Shown: piece by piece, positions 1-8,625 of the stretch
How positions within the stretch are numbered: position 1 is the first letter of the stretch
How the letters are laid out: each line of letters opens with the position of its first letter
DNA from: Sinorhizobium shofinae
GTDB taxonomy: Bacteria; Pseudomonadota; Alphaproteobacteria; Rhizobiales; Rhizobiaceae
Direction: 5' to 3'
Assembly: GCA_001704765.1 (NCBI GenBank)
Contig: MBFK01000100.1
Location: forward strand, 77,900 to 141,899
Length of the DNA: 64,000 bases
Position numbers and translations under genes: made by a program
Notes under the pieces: model-generated
Database searches by the model: none
Told to the model about the DNA's origin: nothing
Seen by the model: only the letters and a program-made list of their open reading frames with translations

Positions 1-1
1 G

Positions 2-2515
2 CAGGTCGCTGCTCTCAGCTCCAAGCAGGTTGCGGCGCTGGGCACTGACGACATAGCGGCTCTCTCCGGGGACCAGATTGCCGCGCTGAGCACGGCTGGA
101 GTTGCGGTCCTTTCAACCGCCCAGATCGATGCGTTGAGCGCCGATCAGCTCGAAGCCTTGACCTCCAGCCAGGTCGGGGCGCTGAGCTCGACGCAGATCG
201 CGGCGCTGAGCACGGACGATCTGGCGACCTTCTCGACCACGGATATCGCGGCGATCAGTTCGAGTGCCGTGCGTGGCCTGTCCACGGACACGATAGCGGC
301 GCTTTCGGCGGATCAGATCGCCGCCTTGAGCGCGGCCGGCGTCGCCGACCTGTCCACGGCCCAGATCGATGCGTTGAGCGCCGACCAGCTCGAGGCCTTG
401 TCGACCAGCCAGATAGCTGCTCTTAGCTCCAAACAGGTGATGGCGCTGGGCACCGACGACATAGCGGCTCTGTCGACGGACCAGATTGCCGTGCTGAGCA
501 CGGCCGGCATTGCTGTCCTTTCCACCGCGCAAATCCAGGCGCTGAGCGCCGATCAGCTTGAGGCCCTGACCTCCAGCCAGATCGCGGTCATGAGTTCGAC
601 GCAGATTGCGGCGTTGAGCACGGAGGATCTGGAGACCTTTTCGACCGCTGATATCGCCGCGATCAGTTCGAGTGCCGTGGCAGGACTGTCCACGGATACG
701 ATAGCGGCGCTTCCGGCGGATCAGATCGCGGCCCTGAGCACGGTCGGCGTCGCCGGCCTTTCCACCGCCCAGATCAATGCGTTGAGCACCGACCAGATCG
801 AGGCCTTGTCGACCGGGCAGGTCGGCGCTCTCAGCTCCAAGCAAGTGGCGGTGCTGGGAACCGACGACATTGCGGCGCTCTCGACGAACCAGATTGCCGC
901 GCTCGGCACGGCCGGCATTGCTGGCCTTTCCAGCGCGCACGTCCAGGCGCTGAATGCCGATCAGCTCGAGGCCCTGACCTCCAGCCAGGTCGCGGTCATG
1001 AGTTCGACGCAGATTGCGGCGCTGAGCACGGACGATCTGGAGAGCTTCTCGACCGCGGATATCGCCGCGATCAGTTCAAGTGCCGTAGCGGGACTGTCGA
1101 CCGACACGATAGCCGCGCTTTCGGCAGACCAGGTCGCCGCCTTGGGCACGGGTGGTGTCGCCGGCCTTTCCACGGCCCAGATCAATGCATTGAACACCGA
1201 CCAGGTCGAGGCTCTCACGTCTCTCCAGATTGCCGCGCTGAGTTCGAGGCAGATCGCCGTCCTGGGCACGGACGATCTGGAAACCTTCTCGACTGCCGAA
1301 ATAGCGGCGATCAGTTCGAGTGCCGTAGCGGGACTGTCCACGGACACGATAGCGGCGCTTTCGGCCGATCAGATCGCAGCCTTGAGCAAGGCCGGCATTG
1401 CGGGCCTTTCCACAGCCCAGATCAATGCGTTGAGCACGGACCAGATAGAGGCCCTGTCGACCGGGCAGATCAGTGGTCTCGGCTCAAAACAGGTTGCGGC
1501 GCTAGGCACCGACGACCTCGCGGCGTTCTCGACAGATCAGTTTGCAGCGCTAAGCGCGGCGGGCATTGCGGGGCTGAGCAGCGACCAGGTCGGCGCCTTG
1601 AGCGACGAGCAGATCGAAGCCTTTTCCACCGGCCAGATTGCCGGTTTGAGCGCGGATGCGCTGTCGGGCCTGACCACGGAGGATCTGGAGGGATTCTCGA
1701 CCGAGGAACTCGCGGCGATCAGCTCGTCCGCCATCAAGGGGCTGCCCACGGAATTCGTCGCAATGCTCTCCACCGCCGAGATTGCCGCTTTGGGCACGGC
1801 CAGCATTGCGGGCCTGAGCAGCGCTCAGGTCGGAGCCCTGAGCGCTGAGCAGATCGATACGCTTTCCACCGATCAGATTGCCGCTTTGAGCGCGGATGGG
1901 CTCGCGGGTCTGACCACGGAGGATATTGAAACGTTTTCGACCGAGGAACTGGTGGCGATCAGCTCGGCAGCCATTAAGGGTCTGTCCACGGACTTTGTCG
2001 CAGCGCTCTCCACTGCTGAAATCGCCGCTTTGACGACAAGCCAGATTGGGTCGCTGAGCTACAACCAGGTGGCGGCGATGAGCGCCAGCCAGATCGCCAG
2101 CTTGTCTACCTCTCAGATCAGTGGCTTGAACGCCATACAGGCGGCGGCCTTGGGGACGGACGACATCGCACAGCTCTCCACCGATCATATCGTCGCCTTG
2201 AGCACGAGTGCGATCTCGGGATTGACCACCAGGGTCATCGCCGCCGCCTTGACGACGGAGCAGGCCGAGGCTTTGACGCCAGTTCAGGTCAGTGCGATGA
2301 CCTCAGCACAGGTCGCCGCACTGACGACGGACGATCTGGCAAGTTTCTCAGTGGAAGATGTCGCCTCGTTCAGCTCATCCGGTGTCGCGGGGCTGTCCAC
2401 GGAAGACATTGCGAATCTGTCCAGCACACAACTGAACGATTTGATGGATTCCCAGATGGATGCTCTGAACTCCGATCAGATAGCGGCAGTGATTGCGGCA
2501 TATCTGGCGATCTAA
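2..2515 (+). CDS. octapeptide-repeat protein, 5'-truncated by window edge
   Basis: The frame is open from base 2 to a TAA at 2513-2515, so the start and N-terminus lie outside the window; about 837 residues are visible. The whole visible protein is consecutive octapeptides of the form [LFI]-[ST]-[ST]-x-[QD]-[IVL]-x-[AG], for example LSTDQIAA and LSADQLEA. Seventeen octads form a 136-residue (408-nt) super-repeat, with units beginning at 134, 542 and 950. Octads become degenerate after about 1540. Composition is almost only L, S, T, A, D, Q, I, E, V and G, with no Cys or Trp. The C-terminus ends in a short hydrophobic run (VIAAYLAI). Such proteins suggest a secreted or surface solenoid, and the aliphatic C-terminus would suit a type I secretion substrate, but both are inference. 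No known domain is recognised. Confidence 0.85.
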   Translation, partial: QVAALSSKQVAALGTDDIAALSGDQIAALSTAGVAVLSTAQIDALSADQLEALTSSQVGALSSTQIAALSTDDLATFSTTDIAAISSSAVRGLSTDTIAALSADQIAALSAAGVADLSTAQIDALSADQLEALSTSQIAALSSKQVMALGTDDIAALSTDQIAVLSTAGIAVLSTAQIQALSADQLEALTSSQIAVMSSTQIAALSTEDLETFSTADIAAISSSAVAGLSTDTIAALPADQIAALSTVGVAGLSTAQINALSTDQIEALSTGQVGALSSKQVAVLGTDDIAALSTNQIAALGTAGIAGLSSAHVQALNADQLEALTSSQVAVMSSTQIAALSTDDLESFSTADIAAISSSAVAGLSTDTIAALSADQVAALGTGGVAGLSTAQINALNTDQVEALTSLQIAALSSRQIAVLGTDDLETFSTAEIAAISSSAVAGLSTDTIAALSADQIAALSKAGIAGLSTAQINALSTDQIEALSTGQISGLGSKQVAALGTDDLAAFSTDQFAALSAAGIAGLSSDQVGALSDEQIEAFSTGQIAGLSADALSGLTTEDLEGFSTEELAAISSSAIKGLPTEFVAMLSTAEIAALGTASIAGLSSAQVGALSAEQIDTLSTDQIAALSADGLAGLTTEDIETFSTEELVAISSAAIKGLSTDFVAALSTAEIAALTTSQIGSLSYNQVAAMSASQIASLSTSQISGLNAIQAAALGTDDIAQLSTDHIVALSTSAISGLTTRVIAAALTTEQAEALTPVQVSAMTSAQVAALTTDDLASFSVEDVASFSSSGVAGLSTEDIANLSSTQLNDLMDSQMDALNSDQIAAVIAAYLAI
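134..1540 (+). repeat. 408-bp direct super-repeats (17 octapeptides each)
   Basis: Units starting at 134, 542 and 950 begin with the same octad (LSADQLEA or LNADQLEA) and share the same order of 17 octads. The visible bases before 134 match the last part of the same unit, so more copies probably lie upstream. The third unit departs from the order after about 1200. The nucleotide sequence is close enough between units for homologous recombination or assembly collapse. Confidence 0.8.
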
Positions 2516-2713
2516 TATCGGCCCTGGGGTGGTCGCGAAGGCCCTTCGCTCTCTCCGCAAGGGGCCAAAGTGTACCCATCTGTCCGGGATGAACCGTCAC
2601 CCATCTCTCAGGGAGGGCGAGTGACCTCTCTCCGCTCCGGGCTTTCATACCTCCGCCTACGCCCTTTGGGCGGGCTGGCGATAGGGCGAATTTTCGATCA
2701 CAAATAGGAGAAT

Positions 2714-3862
2714 ATGTCCGGGGCCGCCATTCGCAGTGGCGGAGGGCAGGGGGATCGAATGAAATTCCGCCTCACCGACGGGGCACGCTTTTTCCTGCTT
2801 GGCGAGCGGAAGACGATCTTTGTCGAGTCGTCGCAGCAGATTTTCGAAGTCGACGACATCACCGCTTATCTCACCTGCCTTCTCGCCGAGCCTATGTCGG
2901 TTCGCGAATTGGAAGGTGCGCTGGTGGCGCGCGGCTCAAGTCGGGTTGTCGCGCGCTCGACTGTGCGGGGCTATCTTCTCGATTGGTCTCGCCGCGGTGC
3001 GCTGGACGCCGTCCTCGACGAAGACGAGGGTGCGCCCGTGCGCACGCAGGTGCTCGATCTCGCCGGCATGGCCGTAGCGATCGCTTATCACGATCAGGCA
3101 TTGCTCGACAGCATCCTTCCCGTTTTCGATCATCAAGCCGCGTCGGGCATGCAGCCCCTGACTTCCTACTCCGTCGGCCGGTTCGGCGACCGTGCGTGCA
3201 TCAGCCGCAATCGCACGCGAGCAATGATCGTCACGGCCGCGGAGGTGGTGCCGGCGCTGAAGGCACTGCTGACGAACGATGTTCTCGAGAATCTCGGCGC
3301 GGCCGTCGCGCTTCACGCCGCACTTTTGGTGAAGAACGGGAAGGGCCTCTTGATCTGCGGCGCCCCCGGGGCGGGCAAGACGACGCTGGCGCTGGCGCTC
3401 CTCGAGGCCGGTTTTTCCTATGGCGGAGACGATATCGCCCTGCTGAACGAAGATGGCCGGCTGCGCGGCGTCGCTTTTGCGCCCGCGCTGAAAAAGGGTT
3501 CCTGGCGCCTCTTGAAGGGAATGCGGGATGCGATCCATAGTGCTCCGATATACCGCCGTCTCGACGACAAGCGCGTCCGCTATCTCGCGCCGGTCCGCCT
3601 TGCCCCGCGCGAGGCGGTTCCGCTGGCGTGCATCGTGCTTATCCGCCGTCGGAGAAGAGGGCCGGCAACGGCTACCAAGGTCGAGCCGCTGCACGCCCTG
3701 TCGGAGTTGCTTGCCGGCGCCTTCACACCAGCGGGCGGGCTGCACCTGCCGCAGTTCCAGACCCTCCTGAACGCCGTCTCGCGCGCCCGAACCATCGCGC
3801 TTACCTACGCGCGGCTCGACGAGGCCGCAGAAACCTTGAGCAGGTACCATGACGGGCAATAG
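2714..3862 (+). CDS. PqqD-like / HPr-kinase-related fusion (HprK-rel-A type)
   Basis: A protein of 382 aa. Residues about 20-105 resemble a PqqD-like peptide-binding winged fold: a hydrophobic strand region, then MSVRELEGAL and a helix before WSRRGAL. Residues about 195-300 resemble the core of HPr kinase/phosphorylase: LHAALL-type strand, Walker A GAPGAGKT at 216-223, and a DD pair at 239-240 in GGDDIALL. This matches the HprK-related kinase A group, whose relatives occur in peptide-modification (lasso-type) loci. Two starts are possible: 2714 behind AGGAG with only 3 nt spacing, or 2759 (MKFRLTDG) behind a G-rich site with better spacing. The nucleotidyltransferase gene overlaps its 3' end by 14 nt, so the two are probably co-translated. 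The substrate is unknown; the small peptide gene at 5149 is a candidate. Confidence 0.8.
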   Translation: MSGAAIRSGGGQGDRMKFRLTDGARFFLLGERKTIFVESSQQIFEVDDITAYLTCLLAEPMSVRELEGALVARGSSRVVARSTVRGYLLDWSRRGALDAVLDEDEGAPVRTQVLDLAGMAVAIAYHDQALLDSILPVFDHQAASGMQPLTSYSVGRFGDRACISRNRTRAMIVTAAEVVPALKALLTNDVLENLGAAVALHAALLVKNGKGLLICGAPGAGKTTLALALLEAGFSYGGDDIALLNEDGRLRGVAFAPALKKGSWRLLKGMRDAIHSAPIYRRLDDKRVRYLAPVRLAPREAVPLACIVLIRRRRRGPATATKVEPLHALSELLAGAFTPAGGLHLPQFQTLLNAVSRARTIALTYARLDEAAETLSRYHDGQ

Positions 3863-4937
3863 CTATCGCGACCTTCTTGCCCTCGTCGCCTGCCTCAAGG
3901 GCACCCCTCCCAAGGGGGTGAATTGGGATGAAGTCATAGCCCTGGCCAACAGGAGCCTGACGATCTCGTCTCTTGCTGCCGCAGCAACGACGTTCGCAGA
4001 GGCCGACGTCATACCGGAGGACGTCCACACCTATCTTTCTCTGATTTCCGAGCGAAACGCCGGACGCAACTCCAGGCTGGCGGCGCAACTCGCAGAGGCG
4101 ATCGGCGGCCTGAACGGTGTCGGCATCGAGCCGGTCGTGATGAAAGGCGCGGCTCTCCTCCTGGGGCGGGAGCAAAGCGAGATCGGCGCGAGGCTTCTGA
4201 CGGATCTCGACATACTCGTGCGGCCCGAGGAGATGTCCGATGCGATAGCAGCGCTCGAACGGATTGGATATGAGATAAGGCTTGCGGCCGGCAGCGGCTC
4301 TTGGCCGGGAAATCCCAAATATCATTTGCCGGCAGTGCTGGCGCGTCCGACGGACGCAGGCGCAATCGACCTTCAGTGCCGGCCGAGAGGTCCCGCCTCC
4401 TTCAGCGACATCGAATGGATTTACGCTCGCAGCAGCCGCATGGAGCTCGACGGAAACCATGTCCATGTTCCGTCGCCCTTCGTGCAGGTCGTGTTCCTGG
4501 TCCTGCATGATCAGTTTCAGGACGGAGATTATTGGCGCGGTCTGCTCGACCTGCGCCACCTTCTCGACGTGGCGCAACTCGCCCGTTCGGCGGAAATTGA
4601 ATGGGGCGAGTTGAGATCGCTCTTCGCGGCCGGCTACGAGAGAAATGCCGTGGATACGCAGATCCTCACGGCCGATGCTCTGTTCGGCCTTGAGGGTACT
4701 GCCGGTCTCTCCTTTGGAAAGCTGGCGCATTGCCAGCTCGCGCGGCGCCGGCTCCAGTTCGGCCGAGATTATCTCGCCGTCCCGTTGACACTATTGGCGC
4801 TGCTGACGGAGATCTTTCACTACCGGTCGTGGGATCGCTTCGGCGGTGAGCCATATCCTTCCCGAGGGCAGGAAATCAGGCGAAAGCTCCGCGAGTTGCG
4901 ACGTATTTTTCGCCCGAAGCCGCCTGGCAAATTGTAG
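3849..4937 (+). CDS. nucleotidyltransferase-fold protein (NTP_transf_5-like)
   Basis: A protein of 362 aa whose ATG lies 14 nt inside the preceding kinase gene. The core motif is clear: VVMKGAALLL (KG at 99-100), then an Arg and LLTDLDILV with Asp 119 and 121 as probable metal ligands, followed by a helix (MSDAIAALERIGYE). This is the pattern of the uncharacterised nucleotidyltransferase family PF14907, repeatedly found beside HprK-like kinases and PqqD-like proteins in peptide biosynthesis loci. It could transfer a nucleotide or sugar-phosphate group to a peptide or protein; the substrate cannot be told from sequence. The family assignment is fairly secure, the function is not. Confidence 0.75.
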   Translation: MTGNSYRDLLALVACLKGTPPKGVNWDEVIALANRSLTISSLAAAATTFAEADVIPEDVHTYLSLISERNAGRNSRLAAQLAEAIGGLNGVGIEPVVMKGAALLLGREQSEIGARLLTDLDILVRPEEMSDAIAALERIGYEIRLAAGSGSWPGNPKYHLPAVLARPTDAGAIDLQCRPRGPASFSDIEWIYARSSRMELDGNHVHVPSPFVQVVFLVLHDQFQDGDYWRGLLDLRHLLDVAQLARSAEIEWGELRSLFAAGYERNAVDTQILTADALFGLEGTAGLSFGKLAHCQLARRRLQFGRDYLAVPLTLLALLTEIFHYRSWDRFGGEPYPSRGQEIRRKLRELRRIFRPKPPGKL

Positions 4938-5148
4938 ACGCAGACAGTGAAATGCAACTGCGCGCCCTCTCCTGGTCACTTGCTAACCTTGTGAAACTTT
5001 TTCAGAATATCTCCCACTAATACTTTCGGATTAATCCAGTTCAGCCATCCCTATTTGTAGTCAAATATAAGTAAATTCTTAATTTCTCTACAAATTCACA
5101 GCGCCTTGCTGTATGGTGACCCGGGAAGAAAGGCGAAGGGAGGCGCAC

Positions 5149-5454
5149 ATGAGTTCCGAGAAAACGAATGGCCTACCGTCACGCAGCGACGAAGACCGCC
5201 GCGAATTCCTGAAGAACTGCGGTCGCTTTGCGGTCATCACTCCGCCCGCAGTCACCATGCTGCTTTCCACCAGCCTGACGTCGAATGCAATTGCCGCTTC
5301 CGGCGGCGGTGGCGGCAAAATCCATGGTAACAACGGCTGGGGCAACGGACCGGATCCGACGAACAAGGGCAGCTTCCACGGCCTTGGCGTATCCCAGGGC
5401 GGCCCGGGCGCCGGCTCTTCGCAGCGCAGCTCCAAGATCGGCGGCGCGCGATAA
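5149..5454 (+). CDS. small Tat-leader Gly/Ser-rich peptide
   Basis: A 101-aa product from the ATG at 5149, which has a good AAGGGAGG site 6 nt upstream; an in-frame ATG at 5113 lacks one. The N-terminus carries a twin-arginine-like motif DRREFLK (residues 16-22), a hydrophobic stretch with TPPAVTMLLS, and a probable AIAA cleavage site near residue 50. The mature part, about 50 residues, is Gly-rich with HGNNGWGNGPDP and ends in a Ser/Arg/Lys tail (SSQRSSKIGGAR). It has a single Cys (in the leader) and one Trp. It lies 211 nt after the nucleotidyltransferase gene on the same strand. I infer that it may be the substrate of the kinase and transferase upstream; no homologue of known function is recognised. 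Confidence 0.7.
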   Translation: MSSEKTNGLPSRSDEDRREFLKNCGRFAVITPPAVTMLLSTSLTSNAIAASGGGGGKIHGNNGWGNGPDPTNKGSFHGLGVSQGGPGAGSSQRSSKIGGAR

Positions 5455-5593
5455 TTGGTAGAACCGCCGGCAACGTCTGTGCCGGGCTCATAGTGTGCGA
5501 AGGCGTCGTGCGATTTGCACGTGCGACGTCCCGTCTGGGCTGTGCAGCTTGGGACACTTCTCTGACAATTTGGCAACCGGGGAACGGCCTCCC

Positions 5594-6637
5594 TCAGCGG
5601 CGTGGCGTTGCGCCACGGGCCGCAGCGAGTTGTTTGCGCGCCGCCGCCGGCGTGATCGAGAAGGCCTTCCGGAATTTCCGGATGAAGTGCGAGACGTTTT
5701 CGAAGCCGGTTTCCAGCGCGATTTCGATCAGCGGCTTGTCGGTGGAGGCGACGAGGCGCATCGCCGCGTCGAGGCGAAGCTTCAGATAGACGGATATCGG
5801 CGTCGCTCCGAGCTCGTTCTGGAACAGGCGTTCCAGCTGCCTCCGTGAAATGCCCAGCACACTCGCCACGTCGTCGATGCCGATAAGATCCTCGAGATGC
5901 TGCTCCATGACCATCAGGGCAAGGCTGATCCGTTTGTCCTGCACCGGGATGGGGCCGAGCGGATTTCGCGGCTGCATCTCGCTCGCCTCGCGGCGACGCG
6001 TGATCTGCATGATTTCGAGCGCATTGCGTTCGGCGTCTTCGCCGACGTGCTTCCTGATCAGGTAGGTCGCGAGATCCGCGACACTGCTGCCGCCGGCGCA
6101 GGTAATGATATTGCCATCCTCAACGAAAATCCGCTTCGACGTGACCTCGATCGCGGGGAAGCGGGAGCGGAATTCGTTATGATGCAGCCAGCTCACGCAT
6201 GCGGCATGGCCGTCGAGCACGCCGGCCTCGGCGAGAACGAAGCTCCCGGTGCAAACGCCGATGATCGGCACGCCCGCCCGCGCGGCGCGGTGCAGGTAGT
6301 CGATCGTCTCCCGATCGAGCGGCTCGGCGACGTTGAGCCGTCCGCCGACGACCGCGATGTAGCTGAATTCCGTCGGCGGACGAAGCGGCGCGGTCGGTGC
6401 CACCTGGATCCCGCAACTCGACATGACGAAGTTTCTCGTGCTGCCGAGCACCTCCCAGTCGCAGTTCACCCGCCCCGACTTGTCCTCCACGTCGCTTCCC
6501 AAACGGAGTGCGTCGGCAAACAGCGAGAAGGCGCTGAGCGTAAAGCTGCGCGCCAGAATGAAGCCGACACGCAGCACGCCCTTATCTCTGAGAGGCTTTC
6601 CGGCGGCAGCCGTTGTTTCCGTGAGAGCCGTTCGCAA
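5594..6637 (-). CDS. GlxA family AraC-type transcriptional regulator
   Basis: A protein of 347 aa. Residues about 20-190 form a DJ-1/PfpI (GATase1-like) domain with GVCTGSFVLAEAGVLDG around the nucleophile elbow. Residues about 235-340 form an AraC DNA-binding domain with two helix-turn-helix units (GISRRQLERLFQNELG and ETGFENVSHFIRKFRKAF). This architecture is typical of rhizobial regulators of quaternary-amine or amino-acid catabolism, but no target gene adjoins it, so its effector is unknown. The assigned start is a TTG; a start slightly downstream is possible. It converges with the peptide gene at 5149. Confidence 0.85.
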   Translation of the reverse strand: MRTALTETTAAAGKPLRDKGVLRVGFILARSFTLSAFSLFADALRLGSDVEDKSGRVNCDWEVLGSTRNFVMSSCGIQVAPTAPLRPPTEFSYIAVVGGRLNVAEPLDRETIDYLHRAARAGVPIIGVCTGSFVLAEAGVLDGHAACVSWLHHNEFRSRFPAIEVTSKRIFVEDGNIITCAGGSSVADLATYLIRKHVGEDAERNALEIMQITRRREASEMQPRNPLGPIPVQDKRISLALMVMEQHLEDLIGIDDVASVLGISRRQLERLFQNELGATPISVYLKLRLDAAMRLVASTDKPLIEIALETGFENVSHFIRKFRKAFSITPAAARKQLAAARGATPRR

Positions 6638-6954
6638 TGTCGCGCTGTTCCGTCACCGATCCGGGCGGGGGCCAAGGAATGGCCCTCCGCTCGCCATGCG
6701 CGTCTCGGGACGCGCTTCCAAAGTTTGAGATCTGCTTCTATTCACCAATTATCTCGCAAGCAACGGCCCGGGTAAATGCTTGTCTTACCTCCCGAGACAG
6801 GTGGGCTAATCCGCATTGACAGGGTGACTTATCAACCGACTTGTCGGAAGATTCTTAGCGTCGGTGGGAGGGGTCGGCGCCGGTTCTCGGCGAGGGGCCG
6901 TCAAGTTGCGCCTTCGCTTATTCCCATTGGAAGCGCGGGCCGGGATCTACGTAG

Positions 6955-7041
6955 ATGACAAAGCACATGATGAAGGTGCTGATGAGCATCATGGCCGCGC
7001 TTTCGTTCGGCTCGCTCATGGTTCTCATGGCCGTTCTGTAA
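6955..7041 (+). CDS. possible 28-aa hydrophobic micropeptide
   Basis: ATG at 6955 to TAA at 7041 encodes a 28-residue peptide, MTKHMMKVLMSIMAALS and so on, almost all hydrophobic after the first eight residues, as for a single-span membrane micropeptide. There is no convincing ribosome-binding site. It lies in the 446-nt interval (6638-7083) between the GlxA-type regulator and the deacylase gene, where I see no other gene. It may be chance. Confidence 0.3.
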   Translation: MTKHMMKVLMSIMAALSFGSLMVLMAVL

Positions 7042-7083
7042 GGTCGCACACGGGCCGGCCTGATGCGCGCCGCGGCCGAGCGG

Positions 7084-7545
7084 TCAGGTTTCCGACACGT
7101 CGATCCATTCCGCGCCGGTCAGTTCCGCCATGCGGTGCGGGTTGATGTGGACGGCGGCGTTGATTGCGCCGGCAGCGGGCACGACCACTTCGAAGGCCTT
7201 CAAGGATTCATCGCAATAGACCGTATGCGGCTTCGCAAGGCCGAACGGGCAGACGCCGCCGACCGGATGGCCCGTCTCGGACTCGACCTCGCCGAAGCCG
7301 AGCATGCGCGCCTTGGTGCCGAAGCGGGCCTTGTATTTCTTGTTGTCGAGACGGGCGTCGCCGCGGGTGACGATCAGGATCACGTCGTCTCCGACGCGAA
7401 GCGCCAGCGTCTTGGCGATTTGTGCCGGCTCGACGCCGTGTCCCGCGGCCGCGAGCGCCACCGTTGCGGTGCTCTGCTGAAGCTCGATGACATCGATGTC
7501 GGGAGCGTACTCGGAAAAGAACTCTTTGACGGAGGTCAGGCTCAT
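7084..7545 (-). CDS. YbaK/EbsC-type aminoacyl-tRNA deacylase
   Basis: A protein of 153 aa with the YbaK fold signatures: QIAKTLALRVGDDVILIVTRGDARLDNKKYKARFG, with the conserved Lys of the KTL segment, and HPVGGVCPFG near residue 92. Family members hydrolyse mischarged aminoacyl-tRNA (for example Cys- or Ala-tRNA-Pro) as free-standing editing enzymes in the cytoplasm. Length is normal for a stand-alone member. It is a single gene flanked by intergenic DNA on both sides. The exact tRNA specificity cannot be read from the sequence. Confidence 0.85.
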   Translation of the reverse strand: MSLTSVKEFFSEYAPDIDVIELQQSTATVALAAAGHGVEPAQIAKTLALRVGDDVILIVTRGDARLDNKKYKARFGTKARMLGFGEVESETGHPVGGVCPFGLAKPHTVYCDESLKAFEVVVPAAGAINAAVHINPHRMAELTGAEWIDVSET

Positions 7546-7730
7546 CTACTGCATGTTTCCTTAAATCGGAGTCGATTTAAGGATAAAATCATGCAGTGAT
7601 TTAAAGTGCTACAGCGACGTTTGTGCGTCTGAATAGACACACGGCGCTGTGGGGAGGTCTATGGCGTGATTTGCAAAAAGGATACCCGCGGCGAAAAGCG
7701 GCCAACGGTCTCGTGAAAAACAGGAATGTT

Positions 7731-7919
7731 TCAGTCATCGTTCGACGCGTCAAGGTCCTCCGGACGCCGGCCCTCCTGTTGAGGCGGCAGGTAGCCGTGG
7801 CTTGCGAACCAGTTTTCTAGAATTGTAGAGATTGCCTGTTGGCGCGTCAGGGTGCCCGGATGATCGCTGATATAGGTCTGGAGCGCGGTTTCGATTTTTT
7901 CGGCATAGAACTCGGTCAT
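7731..7919 (-). CDS. 62-aa conserved-type hypothetical protein
   Basis: The ATG at 7917-7919 is preceded (on the minus strand) by GCGGAGGGAAAG, a strong Shine-Dalgarno site, and the frame ends at TGA 7731-7733. The 62-residue product (MTEFYAEKIETALQTYISDH onward) has two amphipathic helices and a polar Gln/Glu/Asp tail. The helical part could resemble a small DNA-binding or adaptor fold, but I do not recognise the family. A longer in-frame reading upstream lacks coding character. Confidence 0.6.
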   Translation of the reverse strand: MTEFYAEKIETALQTYISDHPGTLTRQQAISTILENWFASHGYLPPQQEGRRPEDLDASNDD

Positions 7920-8086
7920 CTTTCCCTCCGCTCTCTTTTTGCGGTGGCAATCCGCGGCATCGGACGCGGATCGCTCCGGCGCCTCGTCAGTCGGACGAAG
8001 GTCGCCGTGGCACTTGTAATCGCTGAATGATTTTGTCCTCAAACCGGTTCCGATGGTAGGCGAATCCTTTATCGGATATCGCCATT

Positions 8087-8341
8087 TCAGGCCTGTTTGA
8101 CGATGCGGATCAGCACCAGGAGGATGACCGCACCGATGGTGGAATGAATGATTGCGGCGAGAATGCCGGTGCCGAGCGTGATGCCGACGGCCGGAAAGAG
8201 GTAGCCGGCAATCAGGGCGCCGATAACGCCGACCACGATGTTGCCGATCAGGCCGAAGCCGAAGCCGCTGACGATCAGGCCGGCGAGCCAGCCGGCAACG
8301 GCGCCGACGATGAGGAACACCAGAATGCTTTCGATACCCAT
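8087..8341 (-). CDS. YeaQ/GlsB family membrane protein
   Basis: An 84-aa integral membrane protein. The start at 8341 has AAAGGAGG just upstream on the minus strand. The sequence shows three hydrophobic segments with Gly-rich turns: MGIESILVFLIVGAVAGWLA, GFGLIGNIVVGVIGALIAGYLF and ILAAIIHSTIGAVILLVLI. This is the pattern of the 'transglycosylase-associated' GlsB/YeaQ/YmgE family, small inner-membrane proteins often induced by general stress. The biochemical role of the family is unsettled. Confidence 0.9.
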   Translation of the reverse strand: MGIESILVFLIVGAVAGWLAGLIVSGFGFGLIGNIVVGVIGALIAGYLFPAVGITLGTGILAAIIHSTIGAVILLVLIRIVKQA

Positions 8342-8511
8342 CAATGCCTCCTTTATCCAATGGAAACATAGCTGATCTCGCGAGATCAGATAGGGGCAAT
8401 TCAATCGTGGATGATTTTTTTGCGCAAAGAGGATTTTCGGCCGCGGGGCGACCGATGCTTGGCGCGCAGCGAGAGCGCGTGCGCTGGCGATCTTTCCTGT
8501 ACTGTAGGCCG

Positions 8512-8544
8512 ATGATCCCGGGTGCGGGACTGCCCCGGGATCAT
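8512..8544. repeat. perfect 11-bp inverted repeat in 8342-8625 gap
   Basis: ATGATCCCGGG at 8512-8522 is perfectly complementary to CCCGGGATCAT at 8534-8544, with an 11-nt loop. It lies downstream of rhaI (both read leftward) and could stop or stabilise the rhaDI message, although no T-run follows. I see no gene in the rest of 8342-8625. Confidence 0.6.
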
Positions 8545-8625
8545 GAACTTGAACGGGTCAGAATGACCGGAAAGGGGTGCCCGAGCGTCAGCTACCGCTT
8601 ACTTTTTTCCGCTTTCCCCTCAGAT

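Noticed and set aside
113..940. Repetitive minus-strand frame opposite the octapeptide-repeat gene
   Set aside because: Its repeats mirror those of the plus-strand gene; the plus frame is longer, continuous and has regular protein-level octads.
5106..5330. An alternative frame overlapping the Tat-leader peptide gene
   Set aside because: The frame starting at 5149 has a strong ribosome-binding site and a coherent signal peptide; the alternative has neither.
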